Source of the DNA: Oncomelania hupensis
Taxonomy: Eukaryota > Mollusca > Gastropoda > Littorinimorpha > Pomatiopsidae
Assembly: GCA_036898135.1 (NCBI GenBank)
Contig: CM072527.1
Span: forward strand, 35,420,213-35,484,212
Length of the DNA stretch: 64,000 nt
Direction: 5' to 3'
Shown here: piece after piece, positions 23,210 to 34,310 of the stretch
Position numbering within the stretch: position 1 is the first letter of the stretch
How the letters are laid out: the number at the start of each line of letters is the position of its first letter
Notes under the pieces: generated by a model
What the model was told of the DNA's origin: nothing
What the model saw: only the letters and a program-made list of their open reading frames with translations
The model's database searches: none
Program-made: the position numbers and the translations under genes

Positions 23210-23784
23210 CAATTGGAACCCGGAAAATCGCCCCGGACAAAGTCGTATGGACAGCGGAATGCGAGACAGCATTCCAAACACTCAAGGACAGAATGACATC
23301 GGCGCCAGTACTCCACCTACCCGATTTGACTCAGCCATTCGTTCTTCGCACCGACGCAAGCGACTTAGGCCTCGGAGCAGTACTGCTACAGCGCGACCCC
23401 AAGAATGCAGAGACGCTATTCCCTGTCGCCTACGCCAGCAGAAAATTGAGACCCGCCGAGACCCACTACGCCACGTCGGAGAAAGAATGTCTTGGACTAG
23501 TCTGGGCCATACAGAAGTTTCAACTCTACCTGTATGGGACCCACTTCACAGTTCAGGTGGACCACCAACCACTATCGTTCCTGGCAGCCTCCAAGTCTTT
23601 GAACTCTCGCCTGATGCGATGGGCACTCACCCTTCAGGCATACTCATTCCAGATCGAGTACATCCCCGGCAAGGAGAACCACGGAGCCGACTACCTCAGT
23701 CGCCATCTCGTGGAGGACACAGCAGCTGTCGCCCACCCAACACAACTAAGGGCCACAGCACCAGAATTCGTCCCCGCCCAGTAA
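23164..23784 (+). pseudogene. RT-RNase H connection and RNase H of copy 1
   Basis: The frame opens with RKKFIRNYDNTAVPLT, which matches the segment after the RT thumb in Gypsy elements (usually FLGLxxYYRKFIxNY). It runs through KVVWTAECETAFQTLK and into RNase H with TDASDLGLGAVL, ATSEKECLGLVWAI and VQVDHQPLSFL, ending near ADYLSRH. The catalytic Asp-Glu-Asp-Asp positions look intact. The RT fingers, palm and thumb that should precede it are missing. The frame is offset from the integrase frame, so it can be translated only by frameshifting or not at all. Copy 2 has the identical arrangement, so the loss predates both insertions. Confidence 0.88.
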
Positions 23785-23939
23785 TACCCTGTCACTAGTG
23801 TCCATAGCTACCTGGCACAGCATTGCAGCTCAGGTAGAGCAACTTAATTAGTTTGTAAATAGGACCCTAGGATAGTGCAGTGTTAAACTAGGCTCTGTAG
23901 TAGAAAAAGGTCGAATCCAGTAGTCATCGCCTTTTTTCA

Positions 23940-23951
23940 GTTGAGGGAGCC
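23940..23951 (+). promoter_or_regulatory. putative polypurine tract
   Basis: GTTGAGGGAGCC abuts the 3' LTR at 23952. The same motif abuts the 3' LTR of copy 2 at 40619. Its position fits plus-strand priming, but it is a short and imperfect purine run. Confidence 0.55.
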
Positions 23952-25493
23952 TGTCATAAATTGGCTAGTTTTAACTCTGCTTGTTGACTATTTAGCCATG
24001 TGTAGTCTTTGTAACAGTAGAGAAGTTAGACTATAACACAGCAGCAATTAAGATTACACAGCAGGCCACACACGGCGAGCGAACCACCCACGCCGTGCAG
24101 TGACTCAACACTTGAGTTTTGAATCGGGCCGTTTTAACCAATCAGAGCAGGCTCAGTGGGTAGAGCAGTTTTGACTGTGTCAGATCTTAGCGCAGTTTGA
24201 ATCAGTCGTGTGTGAGAAGAGGAAGAAGTAACATCTACTACTTAGCTAGCAGAGAATCTCTTCACTCATAGACCAGGAAGCAGGACTTAGAAATCTTAGA
24301 ATTCTCTCAAGTCATTACGGGCCTGAACTTGTCAAACAGGTAAATGAACACCCTTCTGTTTCATCGTGATATATTTGTATTATTGTTGAAATTATGTTTG
24401 TGGAATTTGCTATGCATAAATGTGAATTATTAATCCGAATTTGCCGTACCACGTGGAAGAGCCGAGCACGAGGCGAAACACGACCGGTTGCGCCGCCATG
24501 TTGTATCCCGTACGGAACCACTGTTGTTTAACTTATATGTATGTTTGCAGACCAGTGGCTGTACCACTGAATGTTTATATTATTATTAATTCTGTATGTG
24601 TATAGTTAGACACGATTGATATTTATGTATGTATAGGAATTTAGAGTGAGATTCCAGTGGAACCCGGAAGTAGCAGAATGTTCGTCGCTTATTTATAGAG
24701 ATGTGGAGCTATCACTGAGGGCTACTTTGGCTTTCAGTGAGACGCTCTGCACAAACCGATTATTCAGGGTTGTGCAGAATTTCGTCTCTTATATTACAGA
24801 CGAGCAGGCGAGCTATCCCGAGCTATCCCGAGCTATCCCCACTCCACAGAAACGACCAGTTGGTTGAGGAGACTCTACCGCACAAGACGGAAAGAGCTGC
24901 CTTGAAAGACACCCTGTCAGACCCCACAGCGTGGCAAGGGAACCCAACTACACAACTACAAAGGTGTACCAGAAGCTACCTCACAGAAGGACTTCGACCG
25001 CACCATAAGAAAGTTAAGTGTACCCCCAGAAGTGCACTTAAACTGATCATAACAGGACCACAGTAGTCCAACTATTCAGAAACTGTAAAACGGACCACAG
25101 TAGTCCAAATCTACATGAAATATACTAGCAAAGTGCCCGAGGAAGAAAATAACAGCTGCCTAGACTATCAGCGATCGAACTATTAGCAGTGACTGAGACA
25201 TTTTAAGTTAGATTAGTACTTAGAGAACCTTGTATAGAGTAGAAGAAATAAATGTGTGATTTTAACTGTTATCAAGTGGCTGGACTACATATGATTCATA
25301 GCCGTGTGAAAGCTAGTGTGACAGTATCTTTTACCATTTTTCTATCTATTTCTGTACCCCAACCTTAACACAGAACGAGCTAAACAAATAAATTTATTAA
25401 AGTAATTCATAGGGTGACTTACTAGCAGTCCCCACCGAATAAACGTGAGGGTCCATAATTCCATTGTGCAGAGCCCATAAACCCCACGTGACA
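23952..25493 (+). repeat. 3' LTR of copy 1
   Basis: 1542 bp, TG...CA ends, nearly identical to 18227-19760. The short open frames in both LTRs are repeats of each other and are not genes. Confidence 0.95.
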
Positions 25494-25862
25494 CTATTAC
25501 TTTCTGTTAGTGTTTTTTCAACATATCTACTTACTTAGTGTCCGCAGAAACACTCCTATTACTTTCTATTACTTTGTTTTCAACCTGTCTACTTACTTAG
25601 TATCCGCAGAAAAACTCCTATTACTTTCTGTTAGTTCGTTTTCAACCTGTCTACTTACTTAGTATCCGCAGAAAAACTCCTATTACTTTCTCTTAGTGTT
25701 TTTTCAACGTGTCTACTTACTTTGTATCCGCAGAAAAACTCCTATTACTTTCTGTTAGTTTGTTTTCAACCTGTCTACTTACTTAGTATCCGCAGAAAAA
25801 CTCCTATTACTTTCTGTTAGTGTTTTTTGAACATGTCTACTTACTTAGTATCCGCAGAAAAA
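25494..25862. repeat. 62-bp tandem array, about 6 units
   Basis: Units of 62 bp share CTACTTACTTAGTATCCGCA and ACTCCTATTACTTTCTGTTA. Together with 18164-18226 this is one array of about seven units split by LTR copy 1. The first five bases are the target duplication. Confidence 0.93.
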
Positions 25863-25997
25863 CCTTTAAATAAGGACCGGCTGACCGCCTGTGGTTTTAC
25901 TCTATTACCAATTGTACCTGCCCACTATAACCCTCCTCGTAGCTCTTTCTTTGGAATTGTTTGTAATTTCTATCCTGTTTGTAAGTTCCATCCTATC

Positions 25998-26566
25998 CTA
26001 TCCTGTCCCGTAACCCGAAGGTCGTAGGGGCACCACAGATGATCGTTTAACCAGCATACTCCATCTTTCTCTGTCCTCAGCAGCCCTGATGGCTTCGCTC
26101 AGTGTCAAACCAGTCCATTCTCGAATGTTGTCCTCCCACCTCTTTTTCGGTCTCCCTCTTCTTCTACCTCCTTGCACTGTGCCTTGCAGAATAGTCTTTG
26201 CAAGGCCTGATGATCTGGTGACGTGGCCATACCACCGAAGTTTCCGTTTCTTCACCACTGTTAGCAGGTCATCGTGTTGTCCAATGGCTTGTGTGATGGT
26301 CTGTCGGACTTCGTCGTTGGTGATGTGTTGGGTATAGGAAATGCCCAGAAGTCTTCTGTAGCACCTCAACTCCATGCTTTGTATTCTTCGTTGGAGATCT
26401 GCTGTGAGGGTCCATGCTTCGCAAGCATATAGGAAGATGGAGATGACAAGGGAGCGCAGCAGTCTTACTTTGGAATGTAGACTGATGGTCCTGTCTTTCC
26501 AAATGGGCTTCAACCTTGTCAGGGCAGCAGTTGTTTGTGCGATCCTGGAGAGGACTTCCTGTCGGG
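25998..26566 (-). pseudogene. C-terminal region of the RTE-like LINE, shifted frame
   Basis: This continues the LINE polyprotein after the one-base insertion. It contains ISIFLYACEAWTLTADLQRR, HITNDEVRQTITQAIGQHDD, RKLRWYGHVTR and RRRGRPKKRWEDNIREW. The stop codon lies within the (GGATA)n tail. The same region is uninterrupted in the 4316-4945 copy. Confidence 0.88.
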
Positions 26567-29067
26567 AACCCATTGTCTGATACAATGGCTCCTAAATATT
26601 TGAAGCTATGCACTGTGTCGAGGGATTGGCCTTGGACTTTGATGTCCGTATTGATGCCATTGGTGTTGTTGGTTATCATTTTGGTCTTCTCTGCACTTAT
26701 TTCCATTCCATAGGCTTTGGAGGTGGTGTCAAGCCTCTGTACCAGCTGTTCAAGTTCTTGTTCCTCTCCAGCCAATCCATCAATGTCATCTGCAAAACGA
26801 AGATTGGAGATTGCTCTACCCCCTATGCTGACTGTGCCTTCATGGTCTGCAAGAGCATCCGACATGATGCGCTCTAGGAAGATGTTGAAGAGTGTTGGAG
26901 AGAGTAGGCATCCTTGACGCACACCGATTGTTGTTCTGAACCAATTCCCGATGGCTCTGTTGTGGAGGACTGCACTGGTAGCCTTGTCATACAGGCTTTT
27001 GATGACTTCAATAATTTTAGGGCTGATGTTGTACACTTTCATTGTTGCCCATAGAGCTGCATGCCAGACTCGGTCAAACGCCTTCTTGAAGTCTATGAAC
27101 ACATGATATAGATGTTGTTGGTGCTGTAGGTATTTCTCACAGATTATTCTGAGGTTGAAAATCTGCTCAATGGTACTTCGCCCTGCCCTGAATCCTGCTT
27201 GTTCTTCAGCTATGATTTGTTCAGCTTGGGGTTTCAACCTGTTGAGTATTATTTTCAGGAGGACCTTGCTGGGATGGCTGATGAGGCTGATGGTCCGGTA
27301 ATTTTCACACTCCTGAAGGTTACCTTTTTTGGGAAGAGTGATGACAAGCGACTGGGTCCATGGTATAGGCCACTCCCCACTCTGCCAGATCTTGTTACAG
27401 ATAATGGTGAGGGCATCAATCATCGCTTCTCCTCCTGCTTGTAGCAGTTCCGCGGGTATGTTGTCCACTCCCGCTGACTTCCCTTTCTTTAGCGCTTGCA
27501 CTGCTGCCTCAACTTCTTCCCGGAGAATTGGGAGGATTTCTTCTTCTTCTCTGTTCTCGGGACATGCTAGAACTGATGGGTCTCCATTTGGTGTATGGTT
27601 GTAAAGGTCAGAGCAGTACTCTGTCCATCTGTCCAAGACTTCTTGTTCTTCTGTAAGGCATATGCCAGACTTGCTTTGGATAGTGGAGACTTTGGGCTGT
27701 TTGACACTTGTCAGCCGCTTCACAGTCTGGTAGGCCTTCTTGCTGTTGTTCTTGTTCAGACTGTTCTCTATTTCCTGGCATTGATCTTCTATCCAGTTCT
27801 CCTTTGCTGTGAGCATGCCTTTTCGGATGTCATTGTTGATTTTTCGGTAGACATCAGCTCCCTGTGAGGTGTTCTTTTTCTTTTTCATCTCTCTTCGTTT
27901 ATCACACAGATCCAAAAGTTCAGGTGTGATCCACAGCTTCTTCTTTGGTCGGTGCTTGCCAAGGATCTCAGTGGCGGCATCTGTCACAGCTGAGTTGAAG
28001 GTGGTGGTCATGGTGTTGACATCTACTTCACCAGCCCCCAAAATGAGCAGTGGTGCAAATTTCCCTCCAATTGTGGCCTGAAATAGTTCTGCCACCTCCG
28101 GGTCTTGCAGTTTGTCCAGGTCGAACTTCAGTCTAGTGCACTTTGCTGTATTTACTCTCTTCAAGTGGAGCCGGAAAGACATCATCACGAGATCGTGGTC
28201 ACTTCCGATGTCTGCTCCTGGAAAAGTGCGTGTCCTGCCAATGTTGATGCTTGATCTGAAGCGTTTCTTGACCATGATGTAGTCTATTTGGTTGTGATGC
28301 TCCCCGCCAGGACTGTGCCATGTCCATCGTCTGGAGTTTTTGTGGAGACCAAGCGTGTTTGCCAGTACCAGATTGTTGTATCTGGCAAACTCCAAGAGTC
28401 TCAGACCCCTGTCATTTGTCTCGTTGTTGCAGTGGGGTCCACATGTGTCTCCCCAGTTGTGGTGCGCATCTTGGCCAACCTTGGCATTCCAGTCGCCTTG
28501 CACTATGACTATGTCCTTCTTCGGCACTTGGTCAAGGACCGCCTGTAGATTTTCATAAAAATCCTCCACTTCGCTGTCGTCATAGTCTGATGTTGGGGCG
28601 TAGGCCTGGATGATGGTGATGTTGAAAGGGGCTGCTCTCAGGCGGATGGTAATGAGTCTACTGGAGACTGGGCGGCAACCCATGACAGTGGCTAGAATGT
28701 TCTTGTGGACCAAGAATCCAACGCCGCGTTCGTGCCTGTCATCCCTACCGCTGAAATAGAGCTTGTGGCCTTTGTCGGTCGTTGTTTCACCTAGGCCTTT
28801 CCAGCGCAGTTCGCTGATACCTAGAACATTCCATCGATAGTGGTCCAACTCGTGGGCCAGTTCTTCTAATTTTCCTTCCGCAGTTAGGGTCCTGACATTC
28901 CAGGTTCCTATGACGATGTTGTTTCTCGTGCGGATCTTGCTAAATTGTCCATCAGTAGCATACTTAACACCTCCGTCCTGGTGGCCAACGGAAGGCGCGG
29001 TCCTTGTGCCGTGTGACGACCCGGGCGACGACCGATCCGGTATGGAATTAGTGGATTGTGTCATCAT
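26567..29067 (-). CDS. LINE endonuclease-reverse transcriptase (frameshifted before C-terminus)
   Basis: The first ATG (a Met-Met pair) is at 29067; the frame is open slightly further upstream from a TTG. N-terminal APE-type endonuclease: GTWNVRTL, SELRWKG, IQAYAPTSD, GDWNAKVG and GSDHDLV. The RT then follows in order: KGKSAGVDNIPAELL, VITLPKKGN, EEQAGFRAGRST, FIDFKKAFDRVWH, GVRQGCLLSPTLFN and the catalytic LRFADDIDGLAG, then KYLGAIVSDNG. These motifs all look intact. An extra base at about 26566 (GGAACCC where the 4.3 kb copy has GGACCC) shifts the frame. The normal C-terminal region continues in the next frame from 26566 to 25998. The protein nicks DNA and primes reverse transcription at the target. 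This copy would make a protein lacking the proper C-terminus. Confidence 0.9.
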
Positions 29068-29350
29068 GTAGTGTGTCTTGGGCAAAAAAGACCTGGCGGT
29101 GCCCAATCCTCTCCAGGCTGTTGGCCACAGCCGAAATCCACGAATACAGTGTGGCTCGCCTTGGCCCTGAGCACATGGTCGTTGAACCTTTAGTAACGTG
29201 AGGTTCCTCCGCCCTGGCCGGTGACTTCTGTGTAGAAGACTTTCGCCCAGTGATGCCGTGCTAACATCACCCCTGTTAGTCGCCTCTTACGACACGCCGG
29301 GAAACGTTGGGTCTATTCTATTTAGAAGACAAAGGACCTACCTATTAGAC

Positions 29351-29560
29351 CCACCGCCGTAGTTCAGTGGCGGGGCGTTCTTCGCCTGCTACACAGATGA
29401 CCCAAGTTCGATATCCGTGGTGGACGAGGAAAAAATGACCATTTTGATCGTCCACCTTAACAGTACGTTTGCTATGGTGGTTCAGTGTTGATTTGGGCCT
29501 CTACCCCCTTTCCCTGAGATGATTATCCCTGTCTGACTTATTGCCAATGGTGTGTGTGTG
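29351..29560 (+). mobile_element. tRNA-derived SINE (family S), copy 1
   Basis: It starts CCACCGCCGTAGTTCAGTGG with a box-A-like motif, and 40 bp on has a box-B-like motif (AGTTCGATATCC). The body contains TATGGTGGTTCAGTGTTGAT and ends in TTGCCAATGGTG. It matches 54553-54744 across head, body and tail. It lies right at the 5' end of the 26-29 kb LINE, in opposite orientation. Confidence 0.7.
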
Positions 29561-29572
29561 GGGGGGGGTGTG

Positions 29573-29606
<34 letters not shown>
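29550..29606. repeat. (TG)n microsatellite at SINE tail
   Basis: TG repeats with a G run, continuing directly from the SINE 3' end. Confidence 0.9.
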
Positions 29607-29607
<1 letters not shown>

Positions 29608-29638
29608 CTATGTACGTTTGTTCTTTCCTATCCTATCA

Positions 29639-29932
29639 AAAATATTAATTATATAAAGAAATTATATCAATTTGATTTAGATAAACTTAGTGAATATATG
29701 ATACAGAATGGGCTGACATTATCTGTTGAAAAAACGAATATAGTTTTATTTAATAATGGTAGTAATCCTGATGAAAATATTTATCTGTTACAATTGGGAA
29801 TAATGTTTTACAATATCAAAAATATGTGACATTTTGGGGAATATTTTTAACATCAAAATTAAGTTCGAATAAGCACCTAGAATATATTTTTACTAAAGCA
29901 AGAAAAACTTTAAATTTTCTATTACAAAAATT
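29639..29932 (+). pseudogene. LINE RT fragment, AT-rich
   Basis: Across one frame break near 29820 this reads LDKLSEYMIQNGLTLSVEKT, IVLFNN, then TFWGIFLTSKLSSNKHLEYI and KARKTLNFLL. This is the segment after the catalytic motif in Jockey-like LINE RTs (ngLxlsxeKT...vkfLGv). It differs in base composition from the RTE family and is cut off on both sides. Confidence 0.65.
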
Positions 29933-30237
29933 TATCTTTCTCTGTCCTCAGCAATTCCTATTGCTTCGCTCAGTGTCAAGTCAGTCCATTATCGAATGTT
30001 GTCCTCTAACCTCTGTTTCTGTCTCCTTCTTCTTCTGCCTCTTTGCACCGTGTCTTGCAGGATGGTCTTTGCAAGGCCTGGTGATCTGTTGACGTGGCCA
30101 TACACCATCGGAGTTTCCGTTTCTTCACCGTTGTGAATGGCGTGTGTGATGGTATGTCGGACTTCGTCGTTTTGTTGGTGATGTGCTGGGTGTAGGAAAT
30201 GCTCAGAAGTCCTCTGTAGCACCTCATATCCATGCTT
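29933..30237 (-). pseudogene. RTE-like LINE fragment
   Basis: Matches the C-terminal part of the 26 kb LINE on the minus strand (RGLLSISYTQHITN, KRKLRWCMATST, QGGRRRGR-like), with several small indels. The terminal tail is missing. Confidence 0.8.
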
Positions 30238-30267
30238 TATATGGAAACTTAAACGCTAGTTTAATGT

Positions 30268-30655
30268 AGCCGAGCGGAGTATTTGACTCCTGTCTCTCAG
30301 CCACTATCTTGAGAACACGGCCCAACCCGAGCTGTTATATAAAAAAGATATTTGTCCTGCATGGCGGTGATGCGTGGTGTTAGTTGCCGGCTACGACACT
30401 TCACACAAGCCGCTGCCACCGACCTGCATAAAATGTCTGCCGACAATGTAGTCCCGCTCACCACCAAAATCAGAAGACGAACAAATGTCGTGTCGCCTTG
30501 TCCTGCATAGTCCAATAACCACACACCAAAGAATTCTGCACAGCAAGAGCCACCCAAGGCTAGTCTACCCAAAAACAAGAGCCACCCAAGGCTAGTCTAC
30601 CCAAAAAAATGTAAGGTAGACAGCTTCTCTCCCAAGCCCGAATCAATGGCCTCCT
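30268..30655. mobile_element. family A interspersed repeat, copy 3
   Basis: Starts TGTAGCCGAGCGGAGTATTT like copy 2 and shares CTGCATAAAATGTCTGCCG and CTTGTCCTGCATA. A 26-bp piece (AAGAGCCACCCAAGGCTAGT) is duplicated near 30545-30600. Confidence 0.7.
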
Positions 30656-31050
30656 GTTCCGCCACATGAAGAAGTTGGTTTTCTTTATGTTTCTTTATAG
30701 ACTTACGATCGCGAGGCAATGGGCTATTTCGTTTAAAGCTTATTGCTTTCTGGATTGTCTGTATAGCTAGTCCTCCTCCCCTCCCATTCTCCAACCCCTA
30801 AGCCCCCACCCAAACACACACACACCCTTTACCTTCCAGAACACGAAGTTGGTGCTTTCTTTATAGTTTGCTCTCCTGTATTTTACCCTTTCTTCCCCCA
30901 CCATTTCGCCAACCCTCTAGTTTACCTCAACCCAATCCTCCCCCAATCTCGATCTCTACATGTCCTCTTCAACCCCCGCACTCTTCACACTGCCCACCAA
31001 CAACCTCTCCTTTTTTTTCCCCTAGGTCAAATTCCTACGACGCGAATCGT

Positions 31051-31052
<2 letters not shown>
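30656..31052. other. no recognisable gene
   Basis: C-rich, low-complexity DNA with no family-like ORF. Confidence 0.5.

Positions 31053-31134
<82 letters not shown>
31053..31134. repeat. (TA)n(TG)n compound microsatellite
   Basis: About 42 bp of TA followed by about 34 bp of TG. Confidence 0.95.
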
Positions 31135-31135
<1 letters not shown>

Positions 31136-31294
31136 TGCGTGCGTGCGTTTGTGTGTGCTGCAATTGTATTTCAATTTCCTAAATGTTTTGTATTATTATT
31201 GTATTACTATCGGTCTATGTAGGAATTTTTATATTAATATGAGTTTTGCCACCGTAACTCTAGTTTTGCCACTGTAAACTCTATTTTTTAATCA

Positions 31295-32105
31295 TTGGGC
31301 GACATGCGTTTCGCTGACGATACTCACGTACATGTGAGGCAGCGAACAGGGACTCCAAGACCTGACAGGCAAACTTTGGTGTTCGCGCGGGCGTCTATGG
31401 CATGGAGGTAAGCTCACAAAAGAGCAAGGTCCTGGTGAACAGGGACATTAGCGCCAACATCACCATGAATGGAGAGGCGCTGGAAGAGGTGGAGTCCTTT
31501 AGATATCTTAGCTCTATTATAACAAAAGATGGCAAGTCGTCTACATAGGTCAAGACCAGGCTGGCAGTGGCTATGTCAACAATGGCAGGACTGATCAAGG
31601 TCTGGAAGAGCATGGAAATACGTTTCTGCACAAAAATAAAACACTTCAGGGCTTTGGTGCTGTCTCTTCTGGTGACTTGACAGCAGAGCTGGTAAACATA
31701 TTCAGGCCTTTCAAATGAAGTGCTAACGGAGACTGCTGCAAATTGCCTGGTACGAACACAAGACCAACGAGTACGTCAGAGAACTGGTTACGTCGCTTGA
31801 ACACCCCTCCTTACCGTCGTGAAGATGAGAAAGTTGGCGTGGTTTGGTCACGTCAAGCAGTCAGACACCTTTGCCAAAGACCATTATGCAAGGAACGGCG
31901 GAAGGATGCAGGTGCAGTGGAAAGCAAAGAAAGAGCTGGACAGATGACGTCAAAACATGGACGGCGCGGGACGTGTCACGCCGCAACAGGCAGACTGAAG
32001 TGGCAAAAACTATCCGCGACAGCATCCGTTTGTCTCCACAACGACCTTACAGTCTAAGGGATGAGAGAGGGATGGATGGACAGACAGACGGACGGACAGA
32101 TAATG
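31295..32105 (+). pseudogene. second RTE-like LINE family, decayed 3' fragment
   Basis: Frames broken by stops and indels still read, in order: FADDTHV-like, GVYGMEVSSQKSKVLVNRD, NGEALEEVESFRYLSSIITK, KTRLAVAMSTMAGLIKVWKS, and MRKLAWFGHVKQSDTFAK. This is the RT post-catalytic and C-terminal layout of an endonuclease-RT LINE. It is clearly distinct from the family at 26 kb. It ends near an ATGGATGGACAGACAGACGG tail. Dead copy. Confidence 0.7.
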
Positions 32106-32926
32106 CAACTCTTTATTTTTCTATAGTAGTTAGTGCTAGCGTCTTCAAAAGCACATGCTAAAATTGAGCACCCTCGAGACGTAACAAGAAAATAATGATA
32201 CCGTATTAGGGAAAAGCATAAAAACAAAGTCTTCTTTCTATTTTAAAGTGGAGAACATTGAAATAAAGATGGGAACGGAAGAACAACTCACAAAATATGA
32301 GTTAAATATTGGCAGACACACAACAGTTGAAGTTCCTTCAAAAAAATATTTCTTCTCTTCCGAAGCCCTGCCCCATCCCCACCAACCGCTTCACGCAATC
32401 ATGTCGTGCTCCCCCTCCCCCGTCGTCAGTATGTACACGTAGTTTCCCCTATGACCATTCTCCATCCATATCCCCTTCTCACCTCACCCCTGTTTTTATA
32501 CATATTCCTACATGTATCTTCAACGTAGTTTCTTCGTGCGCTCCCTCTCCCTGCCCTCCCTCTCTTCTAGGCCTGCAACCTGAACGTTGGACAATAACGA
32601 ATCAGATGTATTGTATTGTATTCCACCTCCTCCTTTATCTTCTTCAGCAACTTTGTACTTTCGGCGGACAATGGCCAGCCACCTCCGCCATGTCGAGCAC
32701 CAACCTTCTGCGTGTCCAGAAGGCCGGAGTGGCCATTAGCTCCCAGTAGTCTCTCTTGACCGGAAGTGTCTAGAATTGCCGCCCGGTTATGTCCGCTTGT
32801 TCCAGATTGGCTGAAGGAGTTCACCCCGGGGAATTGTTCTTCCCGCTGATTGGATTAAGCAGGCCACAAGGGAGACAATTGACTGCGAAAATGGAAAGGG
32901 AAGATGGAGAACAAGGTGCGTGTGTG

Positions 32927-32930
<4 letters not shown>
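32106..32930. other. no recognisable gene
   Basis: C/T-rich in the middle; ORFs here have no family resemblance. Confidence 0.5.
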
Positions 32931-32992
<62 letters not shown>

Positions 32993-33012
32993 GAGAACGA
33001 GAGAGAGAGAGA
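32931..33012. repeat. (GA)n microsatellite
   Basis: About 80 bp of GA with two interruptions near its end. Confidence 0.95.
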
Positions 33013-33130
33013 CAAGACAGACAGACGGACAGACAGAAGTGGTATTTGCGAAGACAAGGGAGTCTTTTGTAGCACAGTAGGTAATTAGAGTCGTAGTTTC
33101 TCATGCCGAATGTTGAGGATTCGAACACTG

Positions 33131-33836
33131 CTAGCATCGACCTTGAATCGCTGTAACGGCGAGAGATGTGCGCGTGACATATGTACTTTTTTTAAATGTT
33201 AGCATCGACCTTAAATCGCTGTAATGGCGAGAGATGTGCTCGTGACAAATGTACTATTTATTTAATGTTAGCATCGACCTTGAATCGCTGTAACGGCGAG
33301 AGATGTGCGCGGCTACAAATGTACTATTTATTTAATGTTAGCATCGACCTTGAATCGCTGTAACGGCGAGAGATGTCGCGCTACAAATGTACTATTTATT
33401 TCATGCTAGCATCGACCTTGAATCGCTGTAACGGCGAGAGATGTGCGCGGCTACAAATGTACTATTTATTTAATGTTAGCATCGACCTTGAATCGCTGTA
33501 ACGGCGAGAGATGTGCGCGGCTACAAATGTACTATTTATTTAATGTTAGCATCGACCTTGAATCGCTGTAACGGCGAGAGATGTGCGCGTGACATATGTA
33601 CTTTTTTTTAAATGTTAGCATCGACCTTGAATCGCTGTAACGGCGAGAGATGTGCGCGTGACAAATGTACTATTTATTTAATGTTAGCATCGACCTTGAA
33701 TCGCTGTAACGGCGAGAAATGTGCGCGTTACAAATGTACTATTTATTTCATGCTAGCATCGACCTTGAATCGCTGTAACGGCGAGAGATGTGCGCGCTAC
33801 AAATGTACTATTTATTTCATGCTAGCATCGACCTTT
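33131..33836. repeat. 68-70-bp tandem repeat, ~10 units
   Basis: Units read TAGCATCGACCTTGAATCGC, TGTAACGGCGAGAGATGTGC, then a variable CGCG segment, then AAATGTACTATTTATTTAAT. Two alternate junction types occur: GTGACATATGTACTTTTTTT and GCTACAAATGTACTATTTAT. The array ends abruptly in a T run at 33834. Confidence 0.93.
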
Positions 33837-34310
33837 TTTTTTTTTATCTAGGTATGTATGAGACTTTTCAGGTCACAGAGGATTTCCTCGGGGTACCCCG
33901 ATCTCCTCTCTCTATAGAAAGTGTTATTGAATGCAGTCAATATATATTACAAATTTAAAAATAAAGAAATCAAATCAAAATAATAAATTTCCGCTTTCTA
34001 TAATAGCAATTTTTTTTTAGATCGCGGCGAGTTGTTCAGTAGAAGAAAACGCGCAGACGGAGCAACCTGTGTGGATATGATCCACTGCTTTCGCTTTCTG
34101 CGAGTATTATAGCAATGCAGTCAACAAGTGTTTCCACTACCATAATCCGTAAATGAGTTAGGTTCTGTATCGACCAGCTCCTTGAGCAGTTCTTGAACTG
34201 CAAAAAGCCTAAATATAAAAAAAATAAAAATAATAAAAACAATAAAACTGCACACCTGCTGCACTCAATTCCATACACTATTCCTACACTCCCTTACGCA
34301 TCGGACTAAT
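33837..34310. other. no recognisable gene
   Basis: AT-rich DNA between two minisatellites, with T and A runs. No gene seen. Confidence 0.5.

Larger units (their letters stand above)
18227..25493 (+). mobile_element. LTR retrotransposon copy 1 (Gypsy, Gmr1-like order, RT-less)
   Basis: A complete 7.27 kb element bounded by LTRs that start TGTCATAAATTGG and end CCCCACGTGACA. It is flanked by the 5-bp duplication CTATT. Inside lie a leader, a Gag-protease-integrase frame and an out-of-frame RNase H remnant, then a purine-rich stretch before the 3' LTR. The 5' and 3' LTRs differ by about three substitutions and one 8-bp indel, so insertion was recent. A second copy lies inverted at 39098-46317 and a solo LTR at 50034-51543. 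No RT domain is present. Integrase ahead of RNase H is the Gmr1-type arrangement of Ty3/gypsy elements. Confidence 0.95.
25990..29340 (-). mobile_element. RTE-like LINE, near full length
   Basis: A minus-strand non-LTR element of about 3.35 kb. It has a 5' leader (about 29070-29340), an endonuclease-RT frame, a C-terminal region, and a terminal (GGATA)n tail at 25990-26004. At least six fragments of the same family occur in the window: 4316, 11168, 29933, 49353, 57369 and 62940. The 5' limit is placed where the adjacent SINE begins and is approximate. RTE assignment is by architecture (single APE-type endonuclease plus RT frame, short tandem tail). Confidence 0.88.

Noticed and set aside
18590..25066. 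Short ORFs duplicated at 18.6-19.3 kb and 24.3-25.1 kb
   Set aside because: They are the same positions in the two LTRs of copy 1; related frames recur in copy 2 and the solo LTR. They are LTR sequence, not genes.
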